IMG/VR virus record: IMGVR_UViG_3300022851_000110
Location: 1 to 23,711 of that record
Origin: a virus
DNA: 23,711 bases
Reading direction: 5' to 3' (one strand)
Part shown: positions 1-6,202 of the stretch, piece by piece
Numbering within the stretch: the first letter of the stretch is position 1
Layout: each line of letters starts with the position of its first letter
Made by a program: the position numbers and the translations under genes
The notes under the pieces: model-generated
Told to the model about the DNA's origin: nothing
The model's database searches: none
Seen by the model: only the letters and a program-made list of their open reading frames with translations

Positions 1-118
1 TAGTTGTTACAGAACCGCTACTTGAAGTTAAGCTAACTCCAGAAACAGATACATTAGCATCGGCTTGATCGCCCCACTGATTCTGTCCCCATGTTGCTGA
101 GCCCCAAGTAGCAGCCAT
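1..118 (-). CDS. Partial tail/structural protein (N-terminus only)
   Basis: The minus strand from an ATG at 118 stays open to the window edge, giving 39 residues. The start reads MAATWGSATWGQNQWG, a series of Trp-Gly pairs spaced by short polar stretches, followed by a Ser/Val/Thr-rich segment. Such Trp-Gly openings occur in tail and fibre-like proteins of marine phages, which fits its place at the end of the structural operon, 17 bases after the 147-aa gene. The ribosome site is weak (AAAGG). Function beyond structural protein cannot be given because most of the gene lies outside. Confidence 0.6.
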   Translation of the reverse strand, partial: MAATWGSATWGQNQWGDQADANVSVSGVSLTSSSGSVTT

Positions 119-135
119 ATCATTTTATACCTTTA

Positions 136-579
136 TTAAGCTATTCTTAAAATCGCAGCAGATGTTGTAAATGCAGGGAACTGAACTGTAAATGTTCCAG
201 CTGTTGCAGTTTTGTCTCCACCGAAATCTAATACAGCAACTGCATCAGTAGTACCTGCACCACCATCAGTTGTTGTGTTGTAAATCAAAGCACCTCTTGC
301 AGTAAGAGTTACTCCTGTAAATGATAAATCAGCAAAATCAGTAATAGCTATTGCTGAAGATACTTTAACACCTTGATTAATAAGTGTTCCACCACCTGCA
401 GTATAACCTGAAGATGATACTTCATTTCCTGTTGTATAGTTTTCAGTTGAAGCACCTAGTGTTGCTGCTGATGTATACATTGCTAATTTATATGTATCAG
501 ATGATGTATCAAAATCGTGTTTTCCTTGAAGTAATTCTTTTTTAAAAGAATTACAGATTGCGTTTGTTGTTATTGCCAT
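136..579 (-). CDS. Putative virion structural protein, 147 aa
   Basis: A 147-residue protein that opens with MAITTNAICNSFKKELLQG, continues with a Ser/Thr/Gly-rich section and ends in hydrophobic beta-like stretches (VAVLDFGGDKTATAG, FTVQFPAFTT). It has no membrane segment or catalytic motif. A good ribosome site (GGAG, about 8 bases upstream) supports the start. Small proteins with this opening and composition are common next to the adaptor genes of marine phages, where they are annotated as tail or head-fibre proteins. The exact role is unknown. It follows the 218-aa adaptor gene after a 22-base gap and precedes the partial Trp-Gly protein. Confidence 0.75.
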   Translation of the reverse strand: MAITTNAICNSFKKELLQGKHDFDTSSDTYKLAMYTSAATLGASTENYTTGNEVSSSGYTAGGGTLINQGVKVSSAIAITDFADLSFTGVTLTARGALIYNTTTDGGAGTTDAVAVLDFGGDKTATAGTFTVQFPAFTTSAAILRIA

Positions 580-601
580 AATTTTTCTCCTTTATATAAT
601 T

Positions 602-1258
602 TTATGGTGATGGTGAAGGTACCTTAACTCTAGGTACACCACTATCGTATTCACTTCGTCTTCTTCTCCCCATTTGCTGTAAAGCAAATGAATTGACTTC
701 TTCATCATACTTGCTTTTATTCATACTGTAAAGATTGTCGGGTCCTTTTAAATAAAGAAAAGCTTCAGTTAAAACTCCGTGTTTCAACATGCTTTCTTGA
801 TATACAGAAAGAAAAGTAGTATTCGTTGTCGTAAATTGAGGTGGGTCAATAATATAATTAATTTGAACTTGATAAGTAGTTAAATCAGGAATAGGTGCTA
901 CCAGTATATTAAAATCATCCCAATTAGCAAAAAATGCAGGTAAGCCTGTAGTTCCATCACTATTATATTCAGAAATAAAACTGGTTTCTCTTTTCTCTAA
1001 AAAAGATCTATCACCATTAGCTTTAATAACTTGTACTGATCTTACAATCATACAATCTGCGGGTAAGCTTACATATCTGTTGTTTTGAGTAAAAGTAGAA
1101 GTAGAGTATTTTCTTAAATCATCATAATCTACTTTTCCAGCTACATCTAATTCAACTGTTCTAATAAAACCTTGAATAATAGTGTCCGTTAATACATTAG
1201 AATCTACTTCTGTGTAGTCTCTTATTTGTGTTAAAAAATTTGCATATGATATAGCCAT
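602..1258 (-). CDS. Head-tail adaptor-like protein, 218 aa
   Basis: The 218-residue protein begins with a helical segment (SYANFLTQIRDYTEVDSN, then a helix ending near residue 45), followed by a beta-rich domain with RYVSLPADCMIVRSVQV and a late helix (YQESMLKHGVLTEAFLYL). This order matches the adaptor family of phage SU10-like podoviruses, which forms a ring under the portal and links head to tail. The helix-strand-helix plan and the LPADC-type turn are what I see; the family name rests on resemblance. The start overlaps the stop of the preceding gene as TAATG, so translation is probably coupled. It ends in a basic, Pro/Ser-rich tail. Confidence 0.7.
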   Translation of the reverse strand: MAISYANFLTQIRDYTEVDSNVLTDTIIQGFIRTVELDVAGKVDYDDLRKYSTSTFTQNNRYVSLPADCMIVRSVQVIKANGDRSFLEKRETSFISEYNSDGTTGLPAFFANWDDFNILVAPIPDLTTYQVQINYIIDPPQFTTTNTTFLSVYQESMLKHGVLTEAFLYLKGPDNLYSMNKSKYDEEVNSFALQQMGRRRRSEYDSGVPRVKVPSPSP

Positions 1259-1617
1259 TATGTAATCTCCACAGTAACCGAATTTAAATTCATATTAATT
1301 TGTCGTCTTCTATTTTGTTCTGCACTATTATCAGGCTGCATTCCAGAAGACTGAAAACCAAATTGTCCTGGTAATGTTAAATCAATTGTAGTAAATATAG
1401 CACCTCCAGAAAGAAATGTGAAATCTTGTGTTCTAGAATTTTTTAAAGCTATCGCATCTGCTTTAACTGTTTTTCTTCTTATTTGAGGATGCTTAGACTC
1501 AAACTCAGAAATATGTACTAAAGCTCCAGTCCATTCTCTAACCATTTCTTGATAAGGAAATGACATACCAGATCTATCTGATATTGCATGAGATCTTTTA
1601 CCTGTTGCATAAGCCAT
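1258..1617 (-). CDS. Conserved phage protein of unknown function, 119 aa
   Basis: A 119-residue protein between two adaptor-like genes. It is basic in the first half (RKTVKADAIALKN) and has a Gln/Asn-rich C-terminal part (SAEQNRRRQINMNLN) that ends in a short strand. No membrane segment, cysteine cluster or enzyme motif is visible. Both ends overlap neighbours by one base as TAATG, so it is locked into the adaptor operon. Its position suggests a head-completion or tail component; that is inference from context only. Confidence 0.7.
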   Translation of the reverse strand: MAYATGKRSHAISDRSGMSFPYQEMVREWTGALVHISEFESKHPQIRRKTVKADAIALKNSRTQDFTFLSGGAIFTTIDLTLPGQFGFQSSGMQPDNSAEQNRRRQINMNLNSVTVEIT

Positions 1618-2306
1618 TATACACCATCTCCAAAGTAAGTTTGAGGTGAAATATATAAAGAAGTTCTAGAACCATCTTCGTCTAAAGCTCTTTTCATTTC
1701 ATCTTCATAAGCTAGTTTTAACATTTGAGATCTTTCTGGAGCTTTTAAAAAAGATAAATAATAAGCAAGTCCTGCTACCATACAAGGTAAAAATCTAAAA
1801 GGTGCATCAGGAGTATTTGTATATCCTCCAGCATCTTCAATTCTTCCAATATAATAATATTTTAAATAAGTATAAGTAGCAGCATTAGGTGTTTGATACA
1901 AATAAATTTGAGGGTTTATTTGTCTATCCACATAATATTGAGAAGGTTGGCCTGTAGCTCCTTTATTAGGTAATCCAGCGTAAGTAGATCTGTCTGTTTT
2001 AGTTAAAGACACATCTGTTATTGTAGGACTGTTTCCAGCTCCTGTAGATATATAAGCTTCTAGTACATCACTACAATCTTGTGGAGTTGCATATTGACTT
2101 ACTCCGCTTGTAAGAAGCTGTTCTTTATTTTTAATTTTCCATAAATGAAGTCCTCTATTGCCCCATTCAGAAAATAAAATATTTAAATTTCTTCTAGCTC
2201 TTTTTAAATCATAACCTGATTCAGTGGATACTCCACATCTTTCATAAGACTCATCTATTATTTCATCTACGTTTAAATCAAAAGTTGTTGTTCCTGATGA
2301 AGTCAT
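1617..2306 (-). CDS. Head-completion/tail accessory protein, P22 gp4-like, 229 aa
   Basis: The 229-residue protein starts with a helical pair (VDEIIDESYERCGVSTESGYDLKRARRNLNILFSEWGNRGLHLW, about residues 13-56), then a beta section with VSQYATPQDCSDVLEAYI and a C-terminal helix (CMVAGLAYYLSFLKAPERSQML). The opening, with an acidic-aromatic helix, a Gly-Tyr turn and a Trp-Gly-Asn segment, is the typical start of P22 gp4-type tail accessory factors, which bind beneath the portal and close the filled head. It is coupled to its neighbours by TAATG overlaps. The family call is by recognition; the ring role is established for P22 gp4. Confidence 0.72.
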   Translation of the reverse strand: MTSSGTTTFDLNVDEIIDESYERCGVSTESGYDLKRARRNLNILFSEWGNRGLHLWKIKNKEQLLTSGVSQYATPQDCSDVLEAYISTGAGNSPTITDVSLTKTDRSTYAGLPNKGATGQPSQYYVDRQINPQIYLYQTPNAATYTYLKYYYIGRIEDAGGYTNTPDAPFRFLPCMVAGLAYYLSFLKAPERSQMLKLAYEDEMKRALDEDGSRTSLYISPQTYFGDGV

Positions 2307-2530
2307 TATAGTATATCTCTGTAATAATTTAATTTAATTTTATCTGTTTTAGTTAATTTTGTAGAACCATGTAATTTTACAGCCTCAACTTTATCTGCTT
2401 TAGCAAATTTTTTAGACTGTCCTTTACCTAAATCAATAAGTTTTTTACCACTAGCTTTAGCATATCTTTTAAGTCCATATCTAATACCAGCAGTTAATAA
2501 ACCACCAATTAATAGTCTTTGTGCTTTCAC
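2306..2530 (-). CDS. Small basic protein, 74 aa, GTG start
   Basis: A 74-residue, Lys-rich protein with a hydrophobic Gly-rich N-terminus (LLIGGLLTAGIRYGLKRYAK) that could be a short amphipathic or membrane-touching helix. The start is GTG, overlapping the stop of the preceding gene as TAGTG, so reinitiation probably supplies its ribosomes. No known domain is visible. Small basic proteins of this kind are frequent in marine phage structural operons and may enter the capsid with DNA, but that is inference. Confidence 0.6.
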   Translation of the reverse strand: MKAQRLLIGGLLTAGIRYGLKRYAKASGKKLIDLGKGQSKKFAKADKVEAVKLHGSTKLTKTDKIKLNYYRDIL

Positions 2531-2730
2531 TAGATCATACCTTTGTAATAATTTACTAAAGATTGATTAGAAATAGTTTCTCCGTCTATACTTGAATTTA
2601 TAGAAGATCCATTATATTCCATTTCACCCCCTTTTGATTTCTTAGGTACACAATTAGGAACTTTACGTCCACCTTTGGACTTCATTCCAATCATTTCATA
2701 CCCTTGCCAACAAGGTCCTTTTTTAGCCAT
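2530..2730 (-). CDS. Small conserved basic protein with GMKxKGGRKVPNC motif, 66 aa
   Basis: The start at 2730 (MAKKGPCWQGYEMIGMKSKG) is preferred over an upstream ATG at 2757 because AGGAG lies at 2735-2739, about 5 bases before it. The first 40 residues are Lys/Gly-rich with two cysteines (in GPCW and PNCVPK); the rest is Ser/Asn-rich with a Lys-Gly-Gly-Glu turn. I recognise the Cys-Trp-x-Gly-Tyr-x-Met-x-Gly-Met motif as one repeated in small proteins of marine phages, with no assigned function. A second, unused copy of CAAAAAGGAGAA lies at 2774-2785. Confidence 0.7.
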   Translation of the reverse strand: MAKKGPCWQGYEMIGMKSKGGRKVPNCVPKKSKGGEMEYNGSSINSSIDGETISNQSLVNYYKGMI

Positions 2731-2828
2731 TTGTTTCTCCTTTTTGTGCCGCGGCATTGAGAGTGTATAACTTCTCCTTTTTGCGGTTGTACAACTTCTT
2801 GGATTGTATCACTTTTAAAGTGAAGATT

Positions 2829-2993
2829 CTAGACCTTAGCTTTTTTGCTATTGGATTTTTTTTTAACATGATCGCTATTTTTCATAAGCTTTCCATTTGG
2901 CATATAATGATATCCTAATGGTGCTTTTTTCTTTCTAGCGCCTCTAAGTTGACCGTCTATCTGTGCTGGTATTTGTCCTCTTGTTATAGCCAT
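2829..2993 (-). CDS. Small basic protein, 54 aa
   Basis: The minus strand from ATG at 2993 to TAG at 2829 encodes 54 residues, starting MAITRGQIPAQIDGQLRGAR and ending in a Lys/Ser-rich tail. The start shares one base with the endolysin stop (TAATG), the junction used throughout this operon, and the protein has the Lys/Gly/Arg bias of its neighbours. No domain is known to me. The same reading frame stays open beyond the TAG for another 100 bases (see findings). Confidence 0.72.
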   Translation of the reverse strand: MAITRGQIPAQIDGQLRGARKKKAPLGYHYMPNGKLMKNSDHVKKKSNSKKAKV

Positions 2994-3466
2994 TATAAAT
3001 CTACCGCTTTTCCTATTATTGGTTTATATTTAGTTCTACCATCTTCTTTAAATGCATGCAAGAACTGCTTTCTAGGTTTATCTTCAATATAACTACAATG
3101 GCACCATCCGCTATTAGGTTCTCCTTTTTTGTAAAACTCCAAAATCATTTGGTCAAAATCTAAATTTTTATAGATCCAATCACAAAGTTCTGCGTTATCT
3201 ACTCCTGGACATTCAAAATCAACGGCTTCCGCATCGCAGTGCTGACTATTGATTGAGCTACCTATTGCAACTGATAACTCAGATGACCTATAACAACTTG
3301 TAACGACCACTGGACCGAAGTGATCTCTTACGGGTTGTAGAATATTATCACACAATAGTTTTAACTTTTCTATCTGATCTGAATTAGGATTATTATCTAT
3401 GCCCTTACGGACAGCAGTGTCTGATTTAATTAATTCTTGAAGAGTGAAGTTACGAGATAAGTTCAT
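2993..3466 (-). CDS. Endolysin, M15-family zinc peptidase
   Basis: A 157-residue protein with the layout of the Peptidase_M15_3 family: an N-terminal segment starting SRNFTLQELIKSDTA, the core VVVTSCYRSSELSVAIG, the zinc-binding SQHCDAEAVDFE (His and Asp ligands, about residues 80-91) and a late WCHCSY (third ligand His). Enzymes of this family cut peptide cross-links in the cell wall, so it is the likely lysis enzyme, released to the periplasm by a holin. The adjacent cluster of small membrane proteins fits a lysis cassette. There is no signal peptide. An alternative is a virion-borne wall hydrolase. Confidence 0.85.
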   Translation of the reverse strand: MNLSRNFTLQELIKSDTAVRKGIDNNPNSDQIEKLKLLCDNILQPVRDHFGPVVVTSCYRSSELSVAIGSSINSQHCDAEAVDFECPGVDNAELCDWIYKNLDFDQMILEFYKKGEPNSGWCHCSYIEDKPRKQFLHAFKEDGRTKYKPIIGKAVDL

Positions 3467-3601
3467 TTATTGACAAGATAAACATTCATCGCTGTCACTG
3501 TCAAGATCAGCTATTGCTTCTTGTTTACATTCATCACTACAGAACATATCTAGTTCTTCTTTAGCTTCGAATTCTTTTTTACATTTTTTACAATTTTTCA
3601 T
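3467..3601 (-). CDS. Zinc-ribbon-like peptide, 44 aa
   Basis: ATG at 3601 shares a base with the stop of the 62-aa gene (TAATG), and TAA at 3467 abuts the endolysin start. The 44 residues begin MKNCKKCKKEFEAKEELDMF and carry Cys-x-x-Cys (4,7), then FCSDEC with Cys-x-x-x-Cys (21,25), then a final CLSC after an Asp/Ser-rich run. The first four cysteines are spaced as in small zinc ribbons that bind nucleic acid or protein. Role unknown; it may regulate late expression or simply be a structural zinc peptide. Confidence 0.68.
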   Translation of the reverse strand: MKNCKKCKKEFEAKEELDMFCSDECKQEAIADLDSDSDECLSCQ

Positions 3602-3789
3602 TATTTACCTCTAACAGAATCTATGAAATTGTACACTCTTCCAAATTGTTTATCAATAGACATCAAGTCAGATTGGATCATGGTTACGATTAACTGAAGT
3701 TCTATAAGTGTGACGAGTGTCCAAGTAGCTAATCCCATAAGGATTGTACCAAGTAATGCTATCATTGCTGTGTTAGTTTTTCTAGTCAT
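3601..3789 (-). CDS. Small membrane protein, lysis-cassette candidate, 62 aa
   Basis: Sixty-two residues with one strong membrane segment, roughly residues 8-36 (MIALLGTILMGLATWTLVTL and following), a short charged N-terminus (MTRKTNT) and a soluble tail ending VYNFIDSVRGK. The topology could suit a pinholin, a holin regulator or an inner-membrane spanin-like piece, but no cysteine lipobox or other decisive motif is present. It lies two genes upstream of the endolysin, so a lysis role is inferred from position. Confidence 0.65.
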   Translation of the reverse strand: MTRKTNTAMIALLGTILMGLATWTLVTLIELQLIVTMIQSDLMSIDKQFGRVYNFIDSVRGK

Positions 3790-3872
3790 AAGGGTGCCAC
3801 TAATATTGTTAGTATAATAAATCCAATAATTAAAGCTCCTGTAAAATAATAGTTCACACTAGCACACTCCAT
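3786..3872 (-). CDS. Micro-membrane protein, 28 aa
   Basis: ATG at 3872 to TGA at 3786, the TGA overlapping the next start as ATGA. The peptide (MECASVNYYFTGALIIGFII, then LTILVAPL) is almost entirely one membrane helix. There is no good ribosome site upstream, which lowers confidence. It fills what would otherwise be a gap in a tightly packed operon and lies within the cluster of tiny membrane proteins upstream of the endolysin. Confidence 0.42.
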   Translation of the reverse strand: MECASVNYYFTGALIIGFIILTILVAPL

Positions 3873-3889
3873 ATTAATTAGAATCTACT

Positions 3890-3964
3890 TTATAACTTTT
3901 GCCATGACCAACTTGTTAAGGCTGTAGCATAGTGGTTGATTGTCATTAATATATATCTAATCAT
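3890..3964 (-). CDS. Micro-ORF, 24 aa
   Basis: ATG at 3964, one base after the stop of the 66-aa gene, to TAA at 3890. The product starts MIRYILMTINHYATALTSWS and ends WQKL, a short amphipathic peptide with two tryptophans. Very short ORFs of similar character are seen in this position in other marine phages, but I cannot prove translation. It probably relies on reinitiation from the upstream stop. Confidence 0.4.
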   Translation of the reverse strand: MIRYILMTINHYATALTSWSWQKL

Positions 3965-3965
3965 A

Positions 3966-4166
3966 TTATTTACTCCCACCAATGTAACCACCAATGACAC
4001 CAATTAGTCCTGTAACCGACATCTTCATTAATGTAATTACGCTTTCATCTACTGGTCTATTTTCTTCTAGTGCTACCACATAGTCACCTATAATAATAAC
4101 TCCAAGGAGTAATAATACACCACTTGTTATTAATAAAATCACTATATCTTTAAAATTTCTAATCAT
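3966..4166 (-). CDS. Holin candidate, two membrane segments, 66 aa
   Basis: Sixty-six residues with two predicted membrane helices: residues about 8-28 (VILLITSGVLLLLGVIIIG) and about 46-63 (MKMSVTGLIGVIGGYIGG), joined by an acidic loop (ALEENRPVDES). The Gly-rich second helix and short polar ends are typical of small two-helix holins, which form inner-membrane holes that free the endolysin. It is coupled to the 69-aa membrane gene by TAATG. No experimental motif separates holin from antiholin here. Confidence 0.62.
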   Translation of the reverse strand: MIRNFKDIVILLITSGVLLLLGVIIIGDYVVALEENRPVDESVITLMKMSVTGLIGVIGGYIGGSK

Positions 4167-4375
4167 TATTTTTCTCCTTTTTTACATTTACATCTTTTGC
4201 CCGCTATTTTATTAGCTATCCATTCGCAGATATTGTCCAGTGTTCCAAAGAATTTATAACAAAATTTATCTATCATGGTTTTAAAATATATGCCTAACAA
4301 AACTAATAAAAAAAACAATAATAACACAAGATACATAGATATATCTACAAGCCACCAATATATTTTAGAAATCAT
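4166..4375 (-). CDS. Small membrane protein with Cys/Lys-rich tail, 69 aa
   Basis: A membrane helix spans about residues 6-32 (WLVDISMYLVLLLFFLLVLL and on), followed by a cytosolic-type basic tail ending KRCKCKKGEK, with four cysteines in all. Positive charge after the helix suggests the C-terminus stays inside. It belongs to the group of tiny membrane proteins next to the endolysin and could be an accessory lysis protein; this is inference. The start ATG overlaps the TGA of the 55-aa gene (ATGA). Confidence 0.62.
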   Translation of the reverse strand: MISKIYWWLVDISMYLVLLLFFLLVLLGIYFKTMIDKFCYKFFGTLDNICEWIANKIAGKRCKCKKGEK

Positions 4376-4539
4376 TTTTTGGCTATTGTGTCTTTATTTA
4401 TGCCTTTTTTAATGATGTAATCTTGAGTGCCGTTAGCACCTGTTTCTACTTCTTTTTTTAAAGACTTAAAAAGACTCATTTCTTTTAGTTTTCTTTGAGT
4501 TTTTTTTAAAAAACTTTCTATTACTCTATTATCTCTCAT
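4372..4539 (-). CDS. Small basic protein, 55 aa
   Basis: ATG at 4539 shares a base with the stop of the DUF6321-type gene (TAATG) and TGA at 4372 overlaps the following ATG. The 55 residues (starting MRDNRVIESFLKKTQRKLKE) are Lys-rich and helical in the first half, then contain a Gly-Ala-Asn-Gly-Thr turn and YIIKKGINKDTIAKK. No known domain. Overlap at both ends with genes of the same strand is the main reason to accept it. Confidence 0.68.
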   Translation of the reverse strand: MRDNRVIESFLKKTQRKLKEMSLFKSLKKEVETGANGTQDYIIKKGINKDTIAKK

Positions 4540-4865
4540 TAACACTTCCATCTTCTTCTAGCTTGTCTTATTCTAGAGTTAGGATCGTTTCTTGTTTTAG
4601 CTGAAGATCTTTTAAGTTGACCTAGTGATCTTGCACAATATGACTTACGTCTATTTGCAGCTTTAGATCCTGCTTTAACTTTACCTGTTACTGCAGTTTT
4701 TAATTTACTTCCCGGATTAGCTTTTCTATATGCTTTAACACCTTTGGAAGTCATTCCTGCACCAGATTTTGTAGATCTATAATTGGCTCCAGGTCCTTTG
4801 GTAGTTTTTCTAATTGAACCACCTCTTTTTAATTCCAGAATATCTGAGTAATATTCTAAATCCAT
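4539..4865 (-). CDS. DUF6321-type basic protein, 108 aa
   Basis: A 108-residue, strongly basic protein with the conserved core GPGANYRSTKSGAGMTSKGV, then AYRKANPGSKLKTAVTGKVK, KAANRRKSYCARS and a terminal RRRWKC. I recognise this string of motifs as the DUF6321 domain, common in cyanophages and other marine phages; its function is unknown. High charge suggests DNA or RNA contact, perhaps inside the virion. An acidic-hydrophobic leader of 12 residues precedes the core. It sits between the small membrane proteins and the beta-rich structural pair. Confidence 0.8.
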   Translation of the reverse strand: MDLEYYSDILELKRGGSIRKTTKGPGANYRSTKSGAGMTSKGVKAYRKANPGSKLKTAVTGKVKAGSKAANRRKSYCARSLGQLKRSSAKTRNDPNSRIRQARRRWKC

Positions 4866-4866
4866 T

Positions 4867-5154
4867 TTACGTAAAAGTAATAGAAACGTTTGGACAGTTA
4901 GTTACTGTAACGTGGATACCATCTTCAAAAACAATACCATTTCCTGGAACATAAACAGCTAAACCTTCTACACCAAATCCATAAGTAGCTATTACATCTC
5001 CAGTACCTCCACCACTTCTAAAAACTAATAGTGCTGATGCAATACCTTCTCCTTGAATAGAAGTTAGTCTAGCTCTACCACCTGTTGCAACCAATTGTGC
5101 TGTAGCAGTTGCATGAGCATTACCTTGATCTGATGAAAAACTTGAACCACCCAT
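4867..5154 (-). CDS. Small beta-rich structural protein, 95 aa
   Basis: A 95-residue Gly/Thr/Ala-rich protein without membrane helices. Strand-like segments alternate with Gly turns: RLTSIQGEGIASALLVFRSG, then VYVPGNGIVFEDGIHVTV and a final NVSITFT. The C-terminal pattern P-x-x-GI-x-F-x-x-GI is shared with the next upstream gene, so the two are probably tandem paralogues. Such proteins in marine phages are usually annotated as virion decoration or tail-needle-like pieces; the true role is unknown. Confidence 0.66.
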   Translation of the reverse strand: MGGSSFSSDQGNAHATATAQLVATGGRARLTSIQGEGIASALLVFRSGGGTGDVIATYGFGVEGLAVYVPGNGIVFEDGIHVTVTNCPNVSITFT

Positions 5155-5480
5155 TATCCATTACTCCCTGTTAAATTAGGACCAGAATATTTATCTGTTA
5201 ATAATGTGTAAGCTGTAACATTTGTTTTTGTTTTACAAAAAATTCCTTTTGGAAATAAAATACCATCGTCTGGAAAAGAAAAATTAACTATATCTCCACT
5301 AGTTACATCTGCAATAAATAAAGTATCCCCTGAGTTTGAAGTAGTTGTTAATTCTAACAAACCTGCTCCAACACTATCTGAGGCAACAATAATTCCTTTA
5401 AGTCTTACAGGTTGTGCAATTACGGCAGTTCCTGTGTTTCCTGCTGTCGATCTTGTGGCTTGTATATCGCCTTTAAACAT
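5154..5480 (-). CDS. Small beta-rich structural protein, paralogue of the 95-aa protein, 108 aa
   Basis: A 108-residue protein with strand-rich sequence and no catalytic motif. RLKGIIVASDSVGAGLLELT aligns with RLTSIQGEGIASALLVFRSG of the downstream neighbour, and FPDDGILFPKGIFCKT aligns with VPGNGIVFEDGIHVTV. The pair overlaps by one base (TAATG). The start has an upstream AGGAGAATTT site that follows directly after the 5494-5517 hairpin. A decoration or fibre-like role is inferred from composition and context. Confidence 0.66.
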   Translation of the reverse strand: MFKGDIQATRSTAGNTGTAVIAQPVRLKGIIVASDSVGAGLLELTTTSNSGDTLFIADVTSGDIVNFSFPDDGILFPKGIFCKTKTNVTAYTLLTDKYSGPNLTGSNG

Positions 5481-5493
5481 AAATTCTCCTAAT

Positions 5494-5517
5494 TAGTGGC
5501 TCCCGAAGGAGCCACTA
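5494..5517 (-). terminator. Perfect 10-bp hairpin with UUCG loop
   Basis: On the minus strand the RNA folds as a 10-bp perfect stem closed by C(UUCG)G, the very stable tetraloop. It stands between the stop of the 172-aa structural gene and the ribosome site of the 108-aa gene. No U-run follows (AAUUAGGAG comes next), so it is more likely an mRNA processing or stability element, or a weak terminator, than a strong stop. Confidence 0.6.
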
Positions 5518-5525
5518 GTTTATTA

Positions 5526-6044
5526 TTACGTGTCGCTAAATGGTGTAACAATAGTTCCTGATCCTAAAATCAAAGTATTGTGTACCAAGTATTGAGCAGT
5601 TTCTAAAGCAGTAACTGTAATTACTGAACCTACAATTCCACCAGTTGTTGTTCCATTCATAGAAAGAACATCATTAGATGCAGCAGGGAAGAAAGCTTTT
5701 TTAGCTCCATCATCCACTGCGATCATAGCAGCCCCTGTGAACTTGTCAGTTCCGTCAGTTACGATTTGAATATCAGTTGCAGTTAAGTCTACATAAAAAG
5801 TAAAAGTTGCACCAATGTTATTTTGATTGTTGTAGTCTGTCTCACCTGCAGTTGCTGCATTAGCATTTGCATTGATTGATGGTAAAGTAAAAATACCATC
5901 AGCATCTTGAGTTAAAAGGATTCTTCCTGCATGAGCGTTTACAGTTAACGATGTGTTACCTGTTAATGCTACAGTTGATCCTGGTCCAGTACCTATAAAG
6001 CCATTTTTAGAAATGACCGGTCCTGAAAAGGTAGTGTTTGCCAT
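5526..6044 (-). CDS. Putative head fibre/decoration protein, 172 aa
   Basis: The 172-residue protein starts MANTTFSGPVISKNGFIGTG and is rich in Thr, Ala, Gly and Val with a repeating strand-turn pattern (ALTGNTSLTVNAHAGRILLT, TFTFYVDLTATDIQIVTDG). It has no membrane helix and no cysteine. The opening, a FSGPV segment followed by a Gly-rich loop, is seen in marine phage proteins encoded just after the major capsid protein. A surface or fibre role is inferred. It has its own leader with a clear GGAG site (6050-6053) and may be separately expressed, because the terminator after the capsid gene lies upstream. Confidence 0.7.
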   Translation of the reverse strand: MANTTFSGPVISKNGFIGTGPGSTVALTGNTSLTVNAHAGRILLTQDADGIFTLPSINANANAATAGETDYNNQNNIGATFTFYVDLTATDIQIVTDGTDKFTGAAMIAVDDGAKKAFFPAASNDVLSMNGTTTGGIVGSVITVTALETAQYLVHNTLILGSGTIVTPFSDT

Positions 6045-6070
6045 AATAGTTTTCTCCTGTATAGCGGTTA

Positions 6071-6115
6071 AATTTTGTAGTCTCTATACCGTCTGACTAG
6101 TCAGTCTACAAAATT
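6071..6115. promoter_or_regulatory. Nested inverted repeat in the leader of the 172-aa gene
   Basis: AATTTTGTAG at 6071-6080 and CTACAAAATT at 6106-6115 are perfect 10-bp inverted repeats. The 25-base loop contains the perfect 12-bp palindrome CTGACTAGTCAG at 6093-6104. Either RNA structure in the 5' leader or a dimeric protein site would explain this. It lies 27-74 bases before the start codon of the 172-aa gene. Confidence 0.55.
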
Positions 6116-6133
6116 ATATTATCTAGTGTTTAT

Positions 6134-6166
6134 ATTATACATAAAAAAAGAGGCAGAGTAAACTCC
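6134..6166 (-). promoter_or_regulatory. Possible promoter overlapping the capsid terminator
   Basis: On the minus strand TTTACT (-35, 4 of 6 consensus bases) and TATAAT (-10, exact, at 6134-6139) are separated by 17 bases. It would drive the 172-aa gene after the capsid terminator. The region is very AT-rich, so chance matches are likely, and the -35 lies inside the terminator stem-loop. Confidence 0.3.
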
Positions 6167-6175
6167 GCCCCTTTT
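6143..6175 (-). terminator. Rho-independent terminator after the major capsid gene
   Basis: On the minus strand AAAAGGGGCGGAG pairs with CUCUGCCUCUUUU across a UUUA loop: 13 pairs including two G-U, followed by a run of seven U (6143-6149, partly in the stem). It begins 27 bases after the capsid stop codon. This is the clearest intrinsic terminator in the window and marks the end of the capsid transcription unit. Confidence 0.85.
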
Positions 6176-6202
6176 AAATAATACTTTTAAGTATTTAAGC
6201 TA

